DNA of 64,000 nt from Megasphaera_A sueciensis (GCF_050219315.1 NZ_CP116939.1:806001-870000); one strand, 5' to 3'; positions 18,138 to 27,537 are shown, numbered from the stretch's first letter. Notes: generated by a model from the letters alone, not told the origin. Translations and numbers: made by a program.

Positions 18138-18953
18138 TCATTCATATCCTAACTTATATATACTATTAGCATTTTTAAAAAACACATTATCCCAACACTC
18201 CTTGGGAATAATATTTTTAGTAAAGATAATATAGTCTCCCAAATTAGCCAGCGGCCAATCCGTTCCAAACATAATTCTATCATAACAATCCAGGTAGGCC
18301 AGCCAGTTGTCCAGCATTTGCAAATATCCATGTTTTTTTTGGAAAAAAATAGAAAAATTGCGAATTTTCCCCTCTAACAATCCTGATAAGTCAGTTGCGA
18401 CATTGCTATTTTTTTCCAAAACAGCAACCGCATCCTGCAGAAAGGGATTTCCCATATGGCACATGACAAACTGCACATCAGGATATTTGACCGCTGCTTC
18501 ATCAAGCGTAAGGGGATGACTATATTTAAGCAGTGCGGCAGAAGTTGCTGTCAGTCCGGTATGAACAGCAACCGGTTTACCATATTTTCTTGCCAGTTCA
18601 TAAAATGGATGGAGAAAATCTTCATACACATAAAAATGATTATACCCAGGATAAAGTTTAATCCCCACACAAGTTTTTCGTTTTAAATGTTCTTCTACCA
18701 ACGCTGCCTGCTGTGCGATGTCTTTTGTATTAAAAACCGAACTATCGAGACCTACACAATAACTCATAAAATTTGGATATATGTGATCTTTAAGAGACAA
18801 CGTCTTATTTCCCATAACAATACCATGAACAATGCCATTATCCGCATATGCTTGACGTAAATGTTTCTCAGTGTTCATATGCCCCGCTGTAATAGCAAGT
18901 TCATTAAATTTTTCCCAATCACAAAAATGAAAATGCGCGTCGATAATTTTCAT
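18138..18953 (-). CDS. Amidohydrolase-2 family protein (TIM-barrel metal-dependent hydrolase)
   Basis: 271 residues. Metal-ligand pattern of the PF04909 group: DAHFHF at the N terminus, GIKLYPGY, AVHTG, MCHMGNP and FGTDWP near the C terminus. Such proteins hydrolyse or decarboxylate small carboxylic substrates; the substrate here cannot be deduced. The Shine-Dalgarno GGAGGG is 15 nt upstream of the annotated ATG, so the start is a little uncertain. The neighbours (M50 protease, TPR protein) give no pathway clue. Confidence 0.8.
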   Translation of the reverse strand: MKIIDAHFHFCDWEKFNELAITAGHMNTEKHLRQAYADNGIVHGIVMGNKTLSLKDHIYPNFMSYCVGLDSSVFNTKDIAQQAALVEEHLKRKTCVGIKLYPGYNHFYVYEDFLHPFYELARKYGKPVAVHTGLTATSAALLKYSHPLTLDEAAVKYPDVQFVMCHMGNPFLQDAVAVLEKNSNVATDLSGLLEGKIRNFSIFFQKKHGYLQMLDNWLAYLDCYDRIMFGTDWPLANLGDYIIFTKNIIPKECWDNVFFKNANSIYKLGYE

Positions 18954-19021
18954 ATGTATATGCCTAACCCTCCGTAATTTTTACTCAAAAGCTATAGGTA
19001 TAAATGAACATAAACAAGTAG

Positions 19022-19606
19022 TCAATTCACTTGACTGGAAATGTGATTATGTTCTTTTAAAACTTGCCGCATCATAAAATCAAAAAGTTGATTTCCCATT
19101 TTCATCGTAAGACGGATATATTTCTGCAATTCTTCATCACTGGGCTGCCCCATTAAGTTATACCGTCTTTTATATTCCCTTATTTTATCATTTTCTTCCC
19201 CTACAAGAGATATCATATATTTACAAATAGACTCACGAAATTTTTCTGCAATATCCTGATTATGAATCATAGCCGCATTTCCCATATGTTTGATATAGTT
19301 ACTGACCTTACTGTAAAATTGTTGAATCCTTTCGGTATCTGGGTTATTCACAATTTCCAAATAATGTTCCAACATTTCCGGGTTTAAAGAAACATTACAC
19401 CTAATCAAAAAATTATAAGCCTCAATACTTTCATAGGATTTACCAAGAAGATACAACGTTTTTCCCAACGCATAATAAATTTCCGCCTTCTCTTCTAATG
19501 ATTCCGCCTTCTTTACACATTGGCGATATATTGTTTCTGCCTGTTCATAATTTCCTTTTTTAATACATTGCACTGCTTGTTCCATTGAATGTGCGTCTTC
19601 TGCCAT
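19022..19606 (-). CDS. TPR-repeat protein of unknown function
   Basis: 194 residues, all helical. The N-terminal half has two tetratricopeptide-like units (EQAVQCIKKGNYEQAETIYR and AEIYYALGKTLYLLGKSYES). The C-terminal half is charged and helical without a known motif. Cytoplasmic, with no signal peptide. SD AGAGGA lies 6 nt before the ATG. Probably a scaffold or adaptor; the partner is unknown. Confidence 0.7.
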   Translation of the reverse strand: MAEDAHSMEQAVQCIKKGNYEQAETIYRQCVKKAESLEEKAEIYYALGKTLYLLGKSYESIEAYNFLIRCNVSLNPEMLEHYLEIVNNPDTERIQQFYSKVSNYIKHMGNAAMIHNQDIAEKFRESICKYMISLVGEENDKIREYKRRYNLMGQPSDEELQKYIRLTMKMGNQLFDFMMRQVLKEHNHISSQVN

Positions 19607-19660
19607 AACGATTCCTCTCTTCTTCTCTAATTAGTTGTCATTTACGGACATTATGAGTTT

Positions 19661-19689
19661 ATTATATTATTTTTATCTCTTAATGTCTA
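19661..19689 (-). promoter_or_regulatory. Promoter of the TPR gene
   Basis: Minus strand TAGACA (complement of 19684-19689), 17-bp spacer, TATAAT (complement of 19661-19666), 55 bp before the ATG. Confidence 0.65.
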
Positions 19690-19884
19690 ATTTATATCTG
19701 ACTACGACCAGTGTCTCAAAATAAACAAGGAGTGACTATCCTATTAAAAAAATTCAAATAACAATAAAATACTCAATTTTCATGGATATTCTGTTTAAAG
19801 CAGACAAATTGCATTATTTCAACCAAGACATATTACTATCTTACCCGATTCTTAGAAAACATATGTATAATCCGCATTGATTTT

Positions 19885-20070
19885 TCATGTCCGGATAATA
19901 GAACCATTACAGATATGTTTAATATCTGCATATACCGTAGATTCTTTATTCAATTTATAATTTGTTTCTAACTCATATTCAAATCCAGTTTCAAAAATGT
20001 TGCCACTAAAATAGTTTGCTTTGCCATCAACATACACATGCGTATCTATACTTTCTACAAAATGATGCAA
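19885..20070 (-). pseudogene. Decayed fragment, possibly the C-terminal end of an autotransporter beta-barrel
   Basis: A 61-codon frame without start context or Shine-Dalgarno. Residues such as HVYVDGKANYFSG, FETGFEYELETNYKL and STVYADIKH alternate like outer-membrane beta strands and resemble the last strands of autotransporter barrels. An in-frame stop lies just upstream and the end lacks the terminal aromatic. The assignment is tentative. If right, it indicates a diderm cell. Confidence 0.35.
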
Positions 20071-20111
20071 AACAGTAAATTAAGCCTATACATTATGATT
20101 ATTTCCTAATT

Positions 20112-20261
20112 TTTTTCTATCAAAATTCTCCCGCTCAACCGAACTGTATCGATTATAGAATTTTTGACAGGAATGTTATCGTGGTCACCGGCATTACAGC
20201 AGAGAAAAAACAAGATATCTTAGCAGTAGAACCCATGTGTGAAGAATGCGCCGCTACCTAA
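20112..20261 (+). pseudogene. Decayed coding fragment, possibly of an IS256/Mutator-type transposase
   Basis: A roughly 49-codon open stretch ending in TAA at 20259. The part IVVTGITAEKKQDILAVEP resembles the region of Mutator-type transposases that reads like VATGINxEGxREILG. There is no start codon, no Shine-Dalgarno and no continuation. With the fragment at 19885-20070 it makes the 843-bp gap 19607-20449 a graveyard rather than an expressed region. Confidence 0.3.
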
Positions 20262-20356
20262 ATACCTATGCTTAAAAGAACGGAGAATAGAACAACTATA
20301 TCTGATAGTATCGGATACATAAAATGTTCCACTTATTTATTTCAACACACAAAAAA

Positions 20357-20387
20357 ACGGAATACCCACATACTGTGGATATTCCGT
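20357..20387 (-). terminator. Terminator of the aldehyde dehydrogenase-ferritin-gpx operon
   Basis: A 14-bp stem (one G-U on the minus strand) with loop TAC, followed on the minus strand by seven T. It lies 62 bp after the gpx stop. Confidence 0.88.
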
Positions 20388-20449
20388 CTAAAACAAAATT
20401 TATATTGTATAACTTCTATGCACACAACACAAACTTTCAATACATATAT

Positions 20450-20995
20450 TCATATCTTTTTTTGTATAATAGGATCAAGTTCCTCTGGGGTAACAGTAGG
20501 TTCATACCGCCCTAATACAGTACCATCCCTGCCAATTAAAAATTTAGTGAAGTTCCATTTTACTTCATTACCTTCCAGATTATCTGGATAATGTTCTTTC
20601 AAAACATCACGAATTACCTTACCGCCTTCTTTATCAAGTTCAAAGCCTTGGAAAGGAGCTTGTTTTGTAAGATACTTAAAAAGCGGATGTGCATTTTCTC
20701 CACGTACATCAATTTTTGAAAACATAGGGAATGTCACTCCATAATTTAATTTGCAAAAAGACGCGATGGCATCATCATTTTCGGGTTCTTGTGCTAAAAA
20801 TTGATTAGATGGAAAACCCAAAATAACAAATCCCTTTTTCTGATATTTTTGATACAACTTTTCTAACCCTTCATACTGTGGCGTAAAGCCGCATTTACTT
20901 GCTGTATTAACAATTAATACAAGTTTTTTTTCATACTGGGACAAAGATACTTCCTGTCCTGCAATATTTTTAACTTTATAATCATACACCGTCAT
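20450..20995 (-). CDS. Glutathione peroxidase family thiol peroxidase
   Basis: Reduces peroxides with thioredoxin or low-molecular-weight thiols. 181 residues with the peroxidatic Cys (NTASKCGFTPQY, Cys rather than selenocysteine), the Gln motif LGFPSNQF and the Trp/Asn motif KWNFTKFLI, so the catalytic tetrad is present. There is no dimerisation loop, as in bacterial BsaA-type enzymes. It starts 13 bp after ferritin and is the last gene of the operon. Confidence 0.93.
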   Translation of the reverse strand: MTVYDYKVKNIAGQEVSLSQYEKKLVLIVNTASKCGFTPQYEGLEKLYQKYQKKGFVILGFPSNQFLAQEPENDDAIASFCKLNYGVTFPMFSKIDVRGENAHPLFKYLTKQAPFQGFELDKEGGKVIRDVLKEHYPDNLEGNEVKWNFTKFLIGRDGTVLGRYEPTVTPEELDPIIQKKI

Positions 20996-21008
20996 TAAAA
21001 TTCCCCCT

Positions 21009-21527
21009 TTATATCGTCAAAGTAGGCGGAGCATACACACGAGCGGTCAGTTCCGAATCAAGAAGATACAAACCTTTCGGATCTTTTCCAAAAAGATCAT
21101 ACCGTTTTACAACATCTTCCGTATTTTTTTCTTCTTCCCCTTGTTCTTTAACAAACCAATCTAAAAACTGCATAGTACGAAAATCCTTCTGTTCATATGC
21201 AGCCGCATATAGGGTATTAATTGACTTCGTTATAGCTTTTTCATGCTGCAATGCGGCATTCGCCGGTTCACGAAAATCAGTAAAAATAATCTTAGGAGCT
21301 TTTATATCTTGTAAAACAAAACGTTCATTATTATTCAGCAAATACTGTGTAAATAACATGGCATGGTCTCTTTCTTCCTGCGTTTGGACATAAAACCAGT
21401 TACCAAATCCATTAAGATTCTGATCCATGTAATATCCATATATATCTAAGTAAAAATACGCTGAAAACCATTCAAGATTAATTTGGTTATTAATCAATGC
21501 TACCATTTTTTTATCTATCATTTTCAT
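21009..21527 (-). CDS. Bacterial ferritin (FtnA-like)
   Basis: Iron-storage 24-mer subunit, 172 residues, four-helix bundle. Ferroxidase ligands are visible: E in NQINLEWFSAYFY, the EERDHA motif, and the E/Q cluster in WFVKEQGEEEKN. Two ATGs (21527 and 21521) fit the SD AAGGGG. It lies 45 bp after the aldehyde dehydrogenase gene and 13 bp before gpx. Joint expression with a peroxidase fits control of iron-driven peroxide damage. Confidence 0.93.
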   Translation of the reverse strand: MKMIDKKMVALINNQINLEWFSAYFYLDIYGYYMDQNLNGFGNWFYVQTQEERDHAMLFTQYLLNNNERFVLQDIKAPKIIFTDFREPANAALQHEKAITKSINTLYAAAYEQKDFRTMQFLDWFVKEQGEEEKNTEDVVKRYDLFGKDPKGLYLLDSELTARVYAPPTLTI

Positions 21528-21572
21528 CTATCCCCTTGCTGTTTCAAAACAAAATTTTCTTATTACGCTATA

Positions 21573-23054
21573 TCAACTTTCATAAAATCCGCTCGGCGTT
21601 TCTGACAAATTAATAAAAATATTTTTAGTTTGTGTATAATGCTGCAAAATCATCTTGTCCGTTTCACGTCCAATACCGGACATTTTATATCCGCCAAACG
21701 GAGCTCCTGCCGGAATAGCATTATAGGTGTTAATCCACATGCGTCCTGTTTCAATTCCTCGAGACACCCGTATAGCACGATTAATGTCCCGTGTCCAAAC
21801 AGCGCCGCCCAATCCATATTCACTGTCATTAGCCATAGCGATAACGTCTTCTTCATTCTTAAACTTTAATATGCACACAACAGGTCCAAATATTTCCTCT
21901 TGTGCAATCCGCATATCGTTTGTTACATCGGCAAAAATAGTCGGTCTGACAAAGTTGCCTTTATCCAACCCATTATCCATGATCTTTTCGCCACCGCATA
22001 TAAGCTTAGCCCCTTCGGCTTTTCCTATTTTCACGTATTCTAAAATCTGATCAACCTGTTGTTTGTAAATCTGCGATCCCATTTGCGTATCTTTATTCCA
22101 AGGCAAACCTACTTTTACTCGATTAAAGCGTTCCGCTAAATCGTGAATAAATTTGTCATAAATACTTTCCTGAACAAAAATACGTGATCCGGCACAGCAA
22201 ACTTGTCCTTGGTTGAACAAAATCCCCATTTGCGCTCCATCCATAGCCATATCCCACTTGCAGTCTTCAAAGAAGATATTCGCAGATTTCCCGCCTAATT
22301 CCAATGTTGCCGGAATCATTTTTTCCATAGCTGCCTTGTATACTCCTCGACCAACTTCTGTAGAACCCGTAAATGCCAGTTTCTGTAAACCCGGATGATC
22401 TAATAAATATTGTCCCGACTTAGATCCGCTGCCTGTAATTATATTAATGACACCCGGTGGAAGAATACCTTCAATCAAACGCATCCATTCCAATACACTC
22501 AAAGAAGTATGACTAGACGGTTTCAATACGGTAGTACATCCCGCCGCCAATACAGGTGCCAATTTCCAAGCAGCCATAAGGAACGGGAAGTTCCAAGGAA
22601 TAACTTGCCCGACAACACCAATAGGTTCCCGTAGAACAATGCTTAATGTTTGTTCATCCAGCATAACTGCTCGGCCTTCTTCAGTTCTAATTGCTCCTGC
22701 AAAATATCTAAAATGATCGGCAGCCATAGGTATGTCAACATTTCTGGTTTCTCTGATAGGTTTTCCATTATCTAACGTTTCAACCATTGCCAAATGATCT
22801 GCGTTGGCATCTATTACATCTGCAATTTTCAATAAATATTCTTGACGTTGAATCGGAGAAACTTTTTTCCATGTTTTCAACGCTTCTTTTGCTGCTTTAA
22901 CAGCAGTATCCACATCTTCCTTAGTTGCCTGCGCACACGTGGACAATACTTCTCCATTGGAAGGATTATACGCTTTAAACACAGCTCCATCACTAGCAGG
23001 AACCCATTTTCCATTAATATACAATTGATATGAGTCTTGTAAATACTGTTTCAT
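21573..23054 (-). CDS. NAD(P)-dependent aldehyde dehydrogenase
   Basis: Oxidises aldehydes to acids; 493 residues. The start at 23054 follows AGGAGG by 9 nt. An ATG inside the Shine-Dalgarno spacer, 1 nt after AGGAGGA, is rejected. The catalytic Glu (TLELGGKSANIFF), catalytic Cys (FNQGQVCCAGSRIF), the WNFPFLMAAWKLAPVLAAGC nucleotide-binding segment and the C-terminal GGYKMSGIGRE are intact. The substrate is unknown. It leads an operon with ferritin and glutathione peroxidase, pointing to detoxification of oxidative aldehydes. Confidence 0.92.
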   Translation of the reverse strand: MKQYLQDSYQLYINGKWVPASDGAVFKAYNPSNGEVLSTCAQATKEDVDTAVKAAKEALKTWKKVSPIQRQEYLLKIADVIDANADHLAMVETLDNGKPIRETRNVDIPMAADHFRYFAGAIRTEEGRAVMLDEQTLSIVLREPIGVVGQVIPWNFPFLMAAWKLAPVLAAGCTTVLKPSSHTSLSVLEWMRLIEGILPPGVINIITGSGSKSGQYLLDHPGLQKLAFTGSTEVGRGVYKAAMEKMIPATLELGGKSANIFFEDCKWDMAMDGAQMGILFNQGQVCCAGSRIFVQESIYDKFIHDLAERFNRVKVGLPWNKDTQMGSQIYKQQVDQILEYVKIGKAEGAKLICGGEKIMDNGLDKGNFVRPTIFADVTNDMRIAQEEIFGPVVCILKFKNEEDVIAMANDSEYGLGGAVWTRDINRAIRVSRGIETGRMWINTYNAIPAGAPFGGYKMSGIGRETDKMILQHYTQTKNIFINLSETPSGFYES

Positions 23055-23198
23055 AAGTACCATTCCTCCTTTAAGCACACAAATTATTAGCATACCAAAA
23101 AAGCAATTTAATATTACCTTTTAATTATATGATACCAAATATTTCAATTTAATCAATCAATAATTTTATTAAAACTTCATAATCTACTTAAATGTATA

Positions 23199-23250
23199 GC
23201 AAACAAGTTACTATATATTTAACGAATGATATATAGAGTAACTTGTCTGC
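23199..23250 (-). terminator. Hairpin after the PNPOx-like gene
   Basis: Long imperfect stem (GCAAACAAGTTACT...AGTAACTTGTCTGC with inner TATAT/ATATA), 14 bp after the stop at 23265. The minus-strand sequence after it is T-rich but not a clean run. Confidence 0.65.
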
Positions 23251-23264
23251 ATATTACTTATATA

Positions 23265-23759
23265 TTATTTGTCCTTATCTGTTAAGCAAAAACCACCCTT
23301 GCAAAAGGTTACTTCCACTTCCGGGCTATAGGTCATTGGTAAGTTAATGTTGGAAACTACAGTCCTGTCCGTACGCATATAATTTACTTCATGAACAATG
23401 ACTTGATATAAAATAATACTGTCTTCTTCATTTGCTGAAAAATAATGTTTCATTTCCGGCACATGGTTAAGCATCATATCCCGCACTAAACGAAATTGAG
23501 GAGTCCCCGGTTTCGTTGCATCTTTAACTTGTCCAAAAACAGTTACGACACTGGAATCTTCTCCCATAAATCCCAATTCTACACGAGGATTTACACTTAG
23601 ATCGCTGACTTTTTTAGAATCAAACCGACTGAAGAGCCATAAATGACCTGTTTCATCAACAAAAACCTTCATAGGACGAATCCGTGGCCGCTGTCCATCT
23701 ACAGATGCCATAAATGCCGGTTCTTTTTTTATAATAGCAAGTACCTGATCTTCATACAT
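23265..23759 (-). CDS. Pyridoxamine 5'-phosphate oxidase-fold flavoprotein
   Basis: 164 residues, start at 23759 after AAGGAGG. FMN-binding split-barrel pattern: PAFMASVDGQRPRIRPM, HLWLFSRFDSKKVSDL, NPRVELGF and VTVFGQVKDA. The C terminus carries two Cys in TFCKGGFCL that may bind a metal or form a disulfide. Members of this group are often FMN- or heme-binding redox proteins of unknown substrate. The gene is followed by a hairpin and preceded by a nitroreductase gene. Confidence 0.78.
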   Translation of the reverse strand: MYEDQVLAIIKKEPAFMASVDGQRPRIRPMKVFVDETGHLWLFSRFDSKKVSDLSVNPRVELGFMGEDSSVVTVFGQVKDATKPGTPQFRLVRDMMLNHVPEMKHYFSANEEDSIILYQVIVHEVNYMRTDRTVVSNINLPMTYSPEVEVTFCKGGFCLTDKDK

Positions 23760-23838
23760 AAAATATTCCTCCTTTTTATCATATACATCTAGTATACGAT
23801 ACACAAAAATTTTATATTATATATCTATCCTCTTATCA

Positions 23839-24435
23839 TTATTTAAAAATCAAAACGCGTTTATCAACCGATTTTTTTTGTATAGGATCTGGTTGTTTTA
23901 CAGCTTCACCAAATGGCATTTGCGCTATTAATTTCCAAGACTCGGGAACATGAAATATTTTTTTTATCTCTTCATCAATAATCGGATTATAATGCTGTAA
24001 ATTAACACCTAATCCTAATTCCGACAAGGCCGACCATAAAGCAAACTGCATCATACCATTCGCCTGTTGTCCCCATACCGGGAAATTATCAGCATATAGT
24101 GCATATTGTTCCTGCATTTGTTTTACTATCTGTATATCATCAAAATATAAAATCGTTCCATATGCTGCGGCAAAAGAATCAATTTTATTTTCTGTTGTTG
24201 AAAAATTCTCCGGAGGAACTATTTCTTTTAATATATTTTTGGTGATATCCCAAATTTTTTTATGATTTTCGCCAAAAGCTACAATGATATTCCCCGATTG
24301 CATATTAAAAGCTGATGGTACCTCTGGAACGACGCTCTCTATTGTTTTAATAATTTGATCCTGAGAAACAGGAATATGTTTCCCCAATGCATAGTTGGTA
24401 CGACGCTTTTGAATAACTTCCTGAAAACTTAACAC
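23839..24435 (-). CDS. Nitroreductase-family protein, Frm2/Hbn1-like subgroup
   Basis: 198 residues from a GTG at 24435, 6 nt after GGAGGTG; the upstream ATG overlaps the Shine-Dalgarno. FMN-binding RRTNYALG near the N terminus, VPSAFNMQSGNIIVAFG, WGQQANGMMQFALWSALSELGL and MPFGEAVKQP follow the fatty-acid-repression-mutant type of nitroreductase. It probably reduces nitro or quinone compounds with NAD(P)H. The 284-bp upstream gap is AT-rich with no clear promoter. Confidence 0.85.
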   Translation of the reverse strand: MLSFQEVIQKRRTNYALGKHIPVSQDQIIKTIESVVPEVPSAFNMQSGNIIVAFGENHKKIWDITKNILKEIVPPENFSTTENKIDSFAAAYGTILYFDDIQIVKQMQEQYALYADNFPVWGQQANGMMQFALWSALSELGLGVNLQHYNPIIDEEIKKIFHVPESWKLIAQMPFGEAVKQPDPIQKKSVDKRVLIFK

Positions 24436-24666
24436 ATGAATCACCTCCATAATTATTTTATCTCTTTTTAATTTATCGATATTCTTATTTAATTATCATT
24501 ATTTGTTATGTACTAATTATATATCTTTATTTGAAATAAATCAATACTTTTTTTATATATTTAAAAATAAATGTATTTCTTTTCAAATAAACAAACAACC
24601 CTGCTACCTGCTTGTTTATTAAATACAGGCAGATAACAGAGCTGTAAAAATTTTATAATTTTTAGA

Positions 24667-24707
24667 ATAGTATATATAAGGCAATAATATTGCCTTATAT
24701 ATACTAT
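24667..24707 (-). terminator. Terminator after the CoA-disulfide reductase fusion gene
   Basis: A 19-bp perfect stem (ATAGTATATATAAGGCAAT) with a 3-nt loop, 12 bp after the stop codon. Confidence 0.8.
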
Positions 24708-24719
24708 ATCTTAAAATCT

Positions 24720-27182
24720 TTATATGAATAAACTCATATTCCCATTTTCGGCAGCACCTAAAAAGGTTGCCACACCGCCAACATCCACACCATCCAGCAA
24801 TTCTTCCTGGCGAATTCCCATAACATCCATTGACATTTGGCAGGCAATCATATGAACACCTCCTGCTTGCGCGCTTTGAATAAGGCTTTCTAATGATTGA
24901 ATATTTTTATCCTGCATAATTTGCCTCATGAATTTAGTCCCCAAACCCATCATATTCATATGAGACAGTGTTAAACTACGACTGCCCCGAGGCATCATCC
25001 AGCCAAACATTTTTTCTATCAAGTTTTTTTTAACCGATACCTTTTCTGACCGGCGTAATGCATTCAATCCCCAAAAAGTAAAGAACATAGTAACTTTTTT
25101 CCCCATAGCTAACGCACCGTTTGCAATAACAAAAGCCGCTAAAACTTTATCCAAATCTCCGCTAAATACAATAATAGTTTTATCATCAGGTACTTTCATT
25201 CCCGATAGAGACGGAAATGCCGTTGAACTAATAACGTCTTTTTTTTGTATCCACACGGATACCAAGCCTTTCTGGCGTTCACGCTGAAGCAAGATATTGC
25301 CAGTTCGTTCACACCACGCCTGGCTATCACTATAAAATCCAGGATCAGAAGCAGTAAATTTAGCAATAGTACCGACAGGTACTGTTTCCATGCGCTCCCG
25401 TAATTTCATCAAGGGACCTGGGCAACTTAATCCGGTTACATCAAAAGCTAATACCTGTTTATCCATTGCGTAATTTTCTTTTTTTTCTTCCGTATTGCAG
25501 CAATCATGGCAAGAGCCATCTATTATTTCTTCTTGAATAGAAAACTGCTGATCTTTTGCTGCCATATATCCTCCCAGCAAATTTTTAACTGTATACCCGT
25601 GCTGCCGCAGCAGTCGTTCAGCAAAATATCCTCGCTGCCCTATTTGGCAGTACGTAACAATAGGAACGGATCTATCCAACTCTTCAAGATGATCACGCAG
25701 CACTTCCAAGGGAATATTTAAAGAATGAGGCAACTGGCCGGCGGCACATTCATCGGGCGTCCGTACATCTAAAAGGACAGCACCCTTGGCGGTCATATCC
25801 ATCATTTCATCATAAGAAACGGGTTCCGTTAATCCATCCAATATATTTTCTGCCATATATCCTGCCATATTCACCGGATCTTTAGCCGACGAATACGGCG
25901 GCGCATATGCTAATTCAAGTTCAGCTAAGTCATGAACCGTATGCCCCTGACGAATCATGCTTGCCAAAACATCGATTCGTTTATCTACCCCTTCGTACCC
26001 GGCTATTTGTGCTCCCAAAACTCGTCCTTCATTGTCAAAAATAATTTTTAAAGCCATTTTCACTGCTCCGGGATAATATCCTGCATGAGAATCAGGATAT
26101 ACTTTAGCTACATGATAAGCTGCGCCGCGTTGTTTCAATGTACGTTCATTTTCCCCTGTCGCCGCAGCAGTCAAATCAAATACTTTCAAAATGGAAGTTC
26201 CCAAAACACCTTCATAACGTTCTGAGTGCCCTGCTATATTATTTGCTGCAATACGTCCTTGGTGATTAGCCGGACCCGCTAATGCAATTGCTGTTTTTTC
26301 TCCATTAATAATATGTGTAATTTGCACTGCATCGCCAACCGCATATACATCAGGTATACTTGTTTGCATCTTTTCATTCACCATAATATATCCGCGTTCC
26401 GTCAAAGCAATGCCGCTTTGTTTCAAAAAGGCCGTATCCGGTCTAACGCCGATAGACAAAACAACAAAATCAGCATCTATTTTTGTGCCGTTTGCTAAAT
26501 GTACTCGGACTTGCGAAGGCAGAGGTTCAAAAGATTGTACACCATTTCCCAAGATAAGCTGAACCTTATGCTGAACAATTTCTCGTTCCGCAATGTTCAC
26601 CATATCGGTATCAAACGGCGCCAAAATGTAGGGAGCTCCTTCAATCAGCGTAACGTTCATACCACGCTGCTGCAAATTTTCAGCCATTTCTACTCCGATA
26701 AACCCACCGCCGATTACAGCCGCATGTCCATTCCCTTCGTATTGATCCGCCCATTTTCTCAATACATCGGCATCCGGGACGTTGCGCAACGTCCGAATAC
26801 GTTCGTTATCAATTCCCGGAATAGGAGGTCGTACCGGCTGAGCTCCCGGCGACAAAAGCAATGCATCATAGCTTTCTTCATATACCCGATCACTTGATCG
26901 CACCGTAACTATTTTATTAGCTGTATCAACAGAAATGACTTCACTTTCTGTTCGTACATCAATATGAAATCGACGATGAAATTTTTCTTTTGTCTGTACA
27001 AGCAATCGTTCTCTATCTTGAATAACATTTCCTACGTAATAAGGCAGTCCGCAATTTGCAAAAGATATATAAGAACCGCGTTCTATTAAAATTATTTCAG
27101 CATCTTCATCTAATCTTCTCAATCGTGCGGCAGCAGTAGCTCCACCAGCTACACCACCAACAATAATATATTTTTTTATCAT
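24720..27182 (-). CDS. CoA-disulfide reductase / rhodanese / TusA / DsrE four-domain fusion
   Basis: 820 residues. (1) FAD/NAD(P)-disulfide oxidoreductase, about 1-445, with GGVAGGATAAARLRR and the single active Cys in FANCGLPYYVG (C44), as in CoA-disulfide or persulfide reductases. (2) Rhodanese, about 455-550, with LLDVRTPDE and active-site loop TYCQIGQRG. (3) TusA-like domain, about 575-645, with LSCPGPLMKL. (4) DsrE-type domain, about 665-820, with the Cys in MIACQMSMDVMG. All four can carry sulfane sulfur, so the protein probably relays persulfide sulfur between domains. It lies 9 bp behind an ArsR regulator; SD GAGGTGA. Confidence 0.93.
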   Translation of the reverse strand: MIKKYIIVGGVAGGATAAARLRRLDEDAEIILIERGSYISFANCGLPYYVGNVIQDRERLLVQTKEKFHRRFHIDVRTESEVISVDTANKIVTVRSSDRVYEESYDALLLSPGAQPVRPPIPGIDNERIRTLRNVPDADVLRKWADQYEGNGHAAVIGGGFIGVEMAENLQQRGMNVTLIEGAPYILAPFDTDMVNIAEREIVQHKVQLILGNGVQSFEPLPSQVRVHLANGTKIDADFVVLSIGVRPDTAFLKQSGIALTERGYIMVNEKMQTSIPDVYAVGDAVQITHIINGEKTAIALAGPANHQGRIAANNIAGHSERYEGVLGTSILKVFDLTAAATGENERTLKQRGAAYHVAKVYPDSHAGYYPGAVKMALKIIFDNEGRVLGAQIAGYEGVDKRIDVLASMIRQGHTVHDLAELELAYAPPYSSAKDPVNMAGYMAENILDGLTEPVSYDEMMDMTAKGAVLLDVRTPDECAAGQLPHSLNIPLEVLRDHLEELDRSVPIVTYCQIGQRGYFAERLLRQHGYTVKNLLGGYMAAKDQQFSIQEEIIDGSCHDCCNTEEKKENYAMDKQVLAFDVTGLSCPGPLMKLRERMETVPVGTIAKFTASDPGFYSDSQAWCERTGNILLQRERQKGLVSVWIQKKDVISSTAFPSLSGMKVPDDKTIIVFSGDLDKVLAAFVIANGALAMGKKVTMFFTFWGLNALRRSEKVSVKKNLIEKMFGWMMPRGSRSLTLSHMNMMGLGTKFMRQIMQDKNIQSLESLIQSAQAGGVHMIACQMSMDVMGIRQEELLDGVDVGGVATFLGAAENGNMSLFI

Positions 27183-27191
27183 ATTCTCACC

Positions 27192-27479
27192 TCATTGTTC
27201 AGAAAATAAAAAAGGTAAAAGGTTCCCTATTACATCCATATTTAATTTATAATATATTTTTGTACCTTCTCGTGTCGCCAATATAATTCCTGCCGTCCTC
27301 AATTTTTGCAGATGCTGAGAAAGTGTTGATTGCGGTGTTTCCAGGCAAGATTGCATATGCGAAACATTGCAACCTCCATTTTCCCATAATCCTCGTACAA
27401 TGCAAAGACGAACAGGATGCGCAAGCACTTTCAGTATTTCTGCTTTTTCATTTAATTCATTAAAATCGGCAATTGCCAT
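27192..27479 (-). CDS. ArsR-family regulator of the sulfur-relay gene
   Basis: 95-residue winged-helix repressor (KVLAHPVRLCIVRGLWENG, recognition helix TPQSTLSQHLQKLRTAGII). Cysteines at 26, 37 and 44 lie in the sensor region. BigR/SqrR-type persulfide sensors use a pair of Cys, one of which is C-terminal and missing here, so the sensing chemistry is open. SD AAGGAGG. It is co-transcribed with the fusion gene 9 bp downstream, and its operator overlaps the promoter. Confidence 0.88.
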   Translation of the reverse strand: MAIADFNELNEKAEILKVLAHPVRLCIVRGLWENGGCNVSHMQSCLETPQSTLSQHLQKLRTAGIILATREGTKIYYKLNMDVIGNLLPFLFSEQ

Positions 27480-27509
27480 TTTTATGTCCTCCTTTATAAT
27501 TTGTTATAT

Positions 27510-27537
27510 TTATATATTAAGATATTTGAATATATAA
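27510..27537 (-). promoter_or_regulatory. Candidate ArsR operator over the arsR promoter
   Basis: Inverted repeat TTATATATT-N10-AATATATAA, with a second small dyad ATATTTGAATAT inside. It spans the whole space between the promoter hexamers of the same gene, as expected for an autorepressor. Confidence 0.6.

Noticed and set aside
17930..18145. 71-codon minus-strand open frame between the amidohydrolase and M50 genes
   Set aside because: Overlaps both neighbours, no motif; probably spacer.
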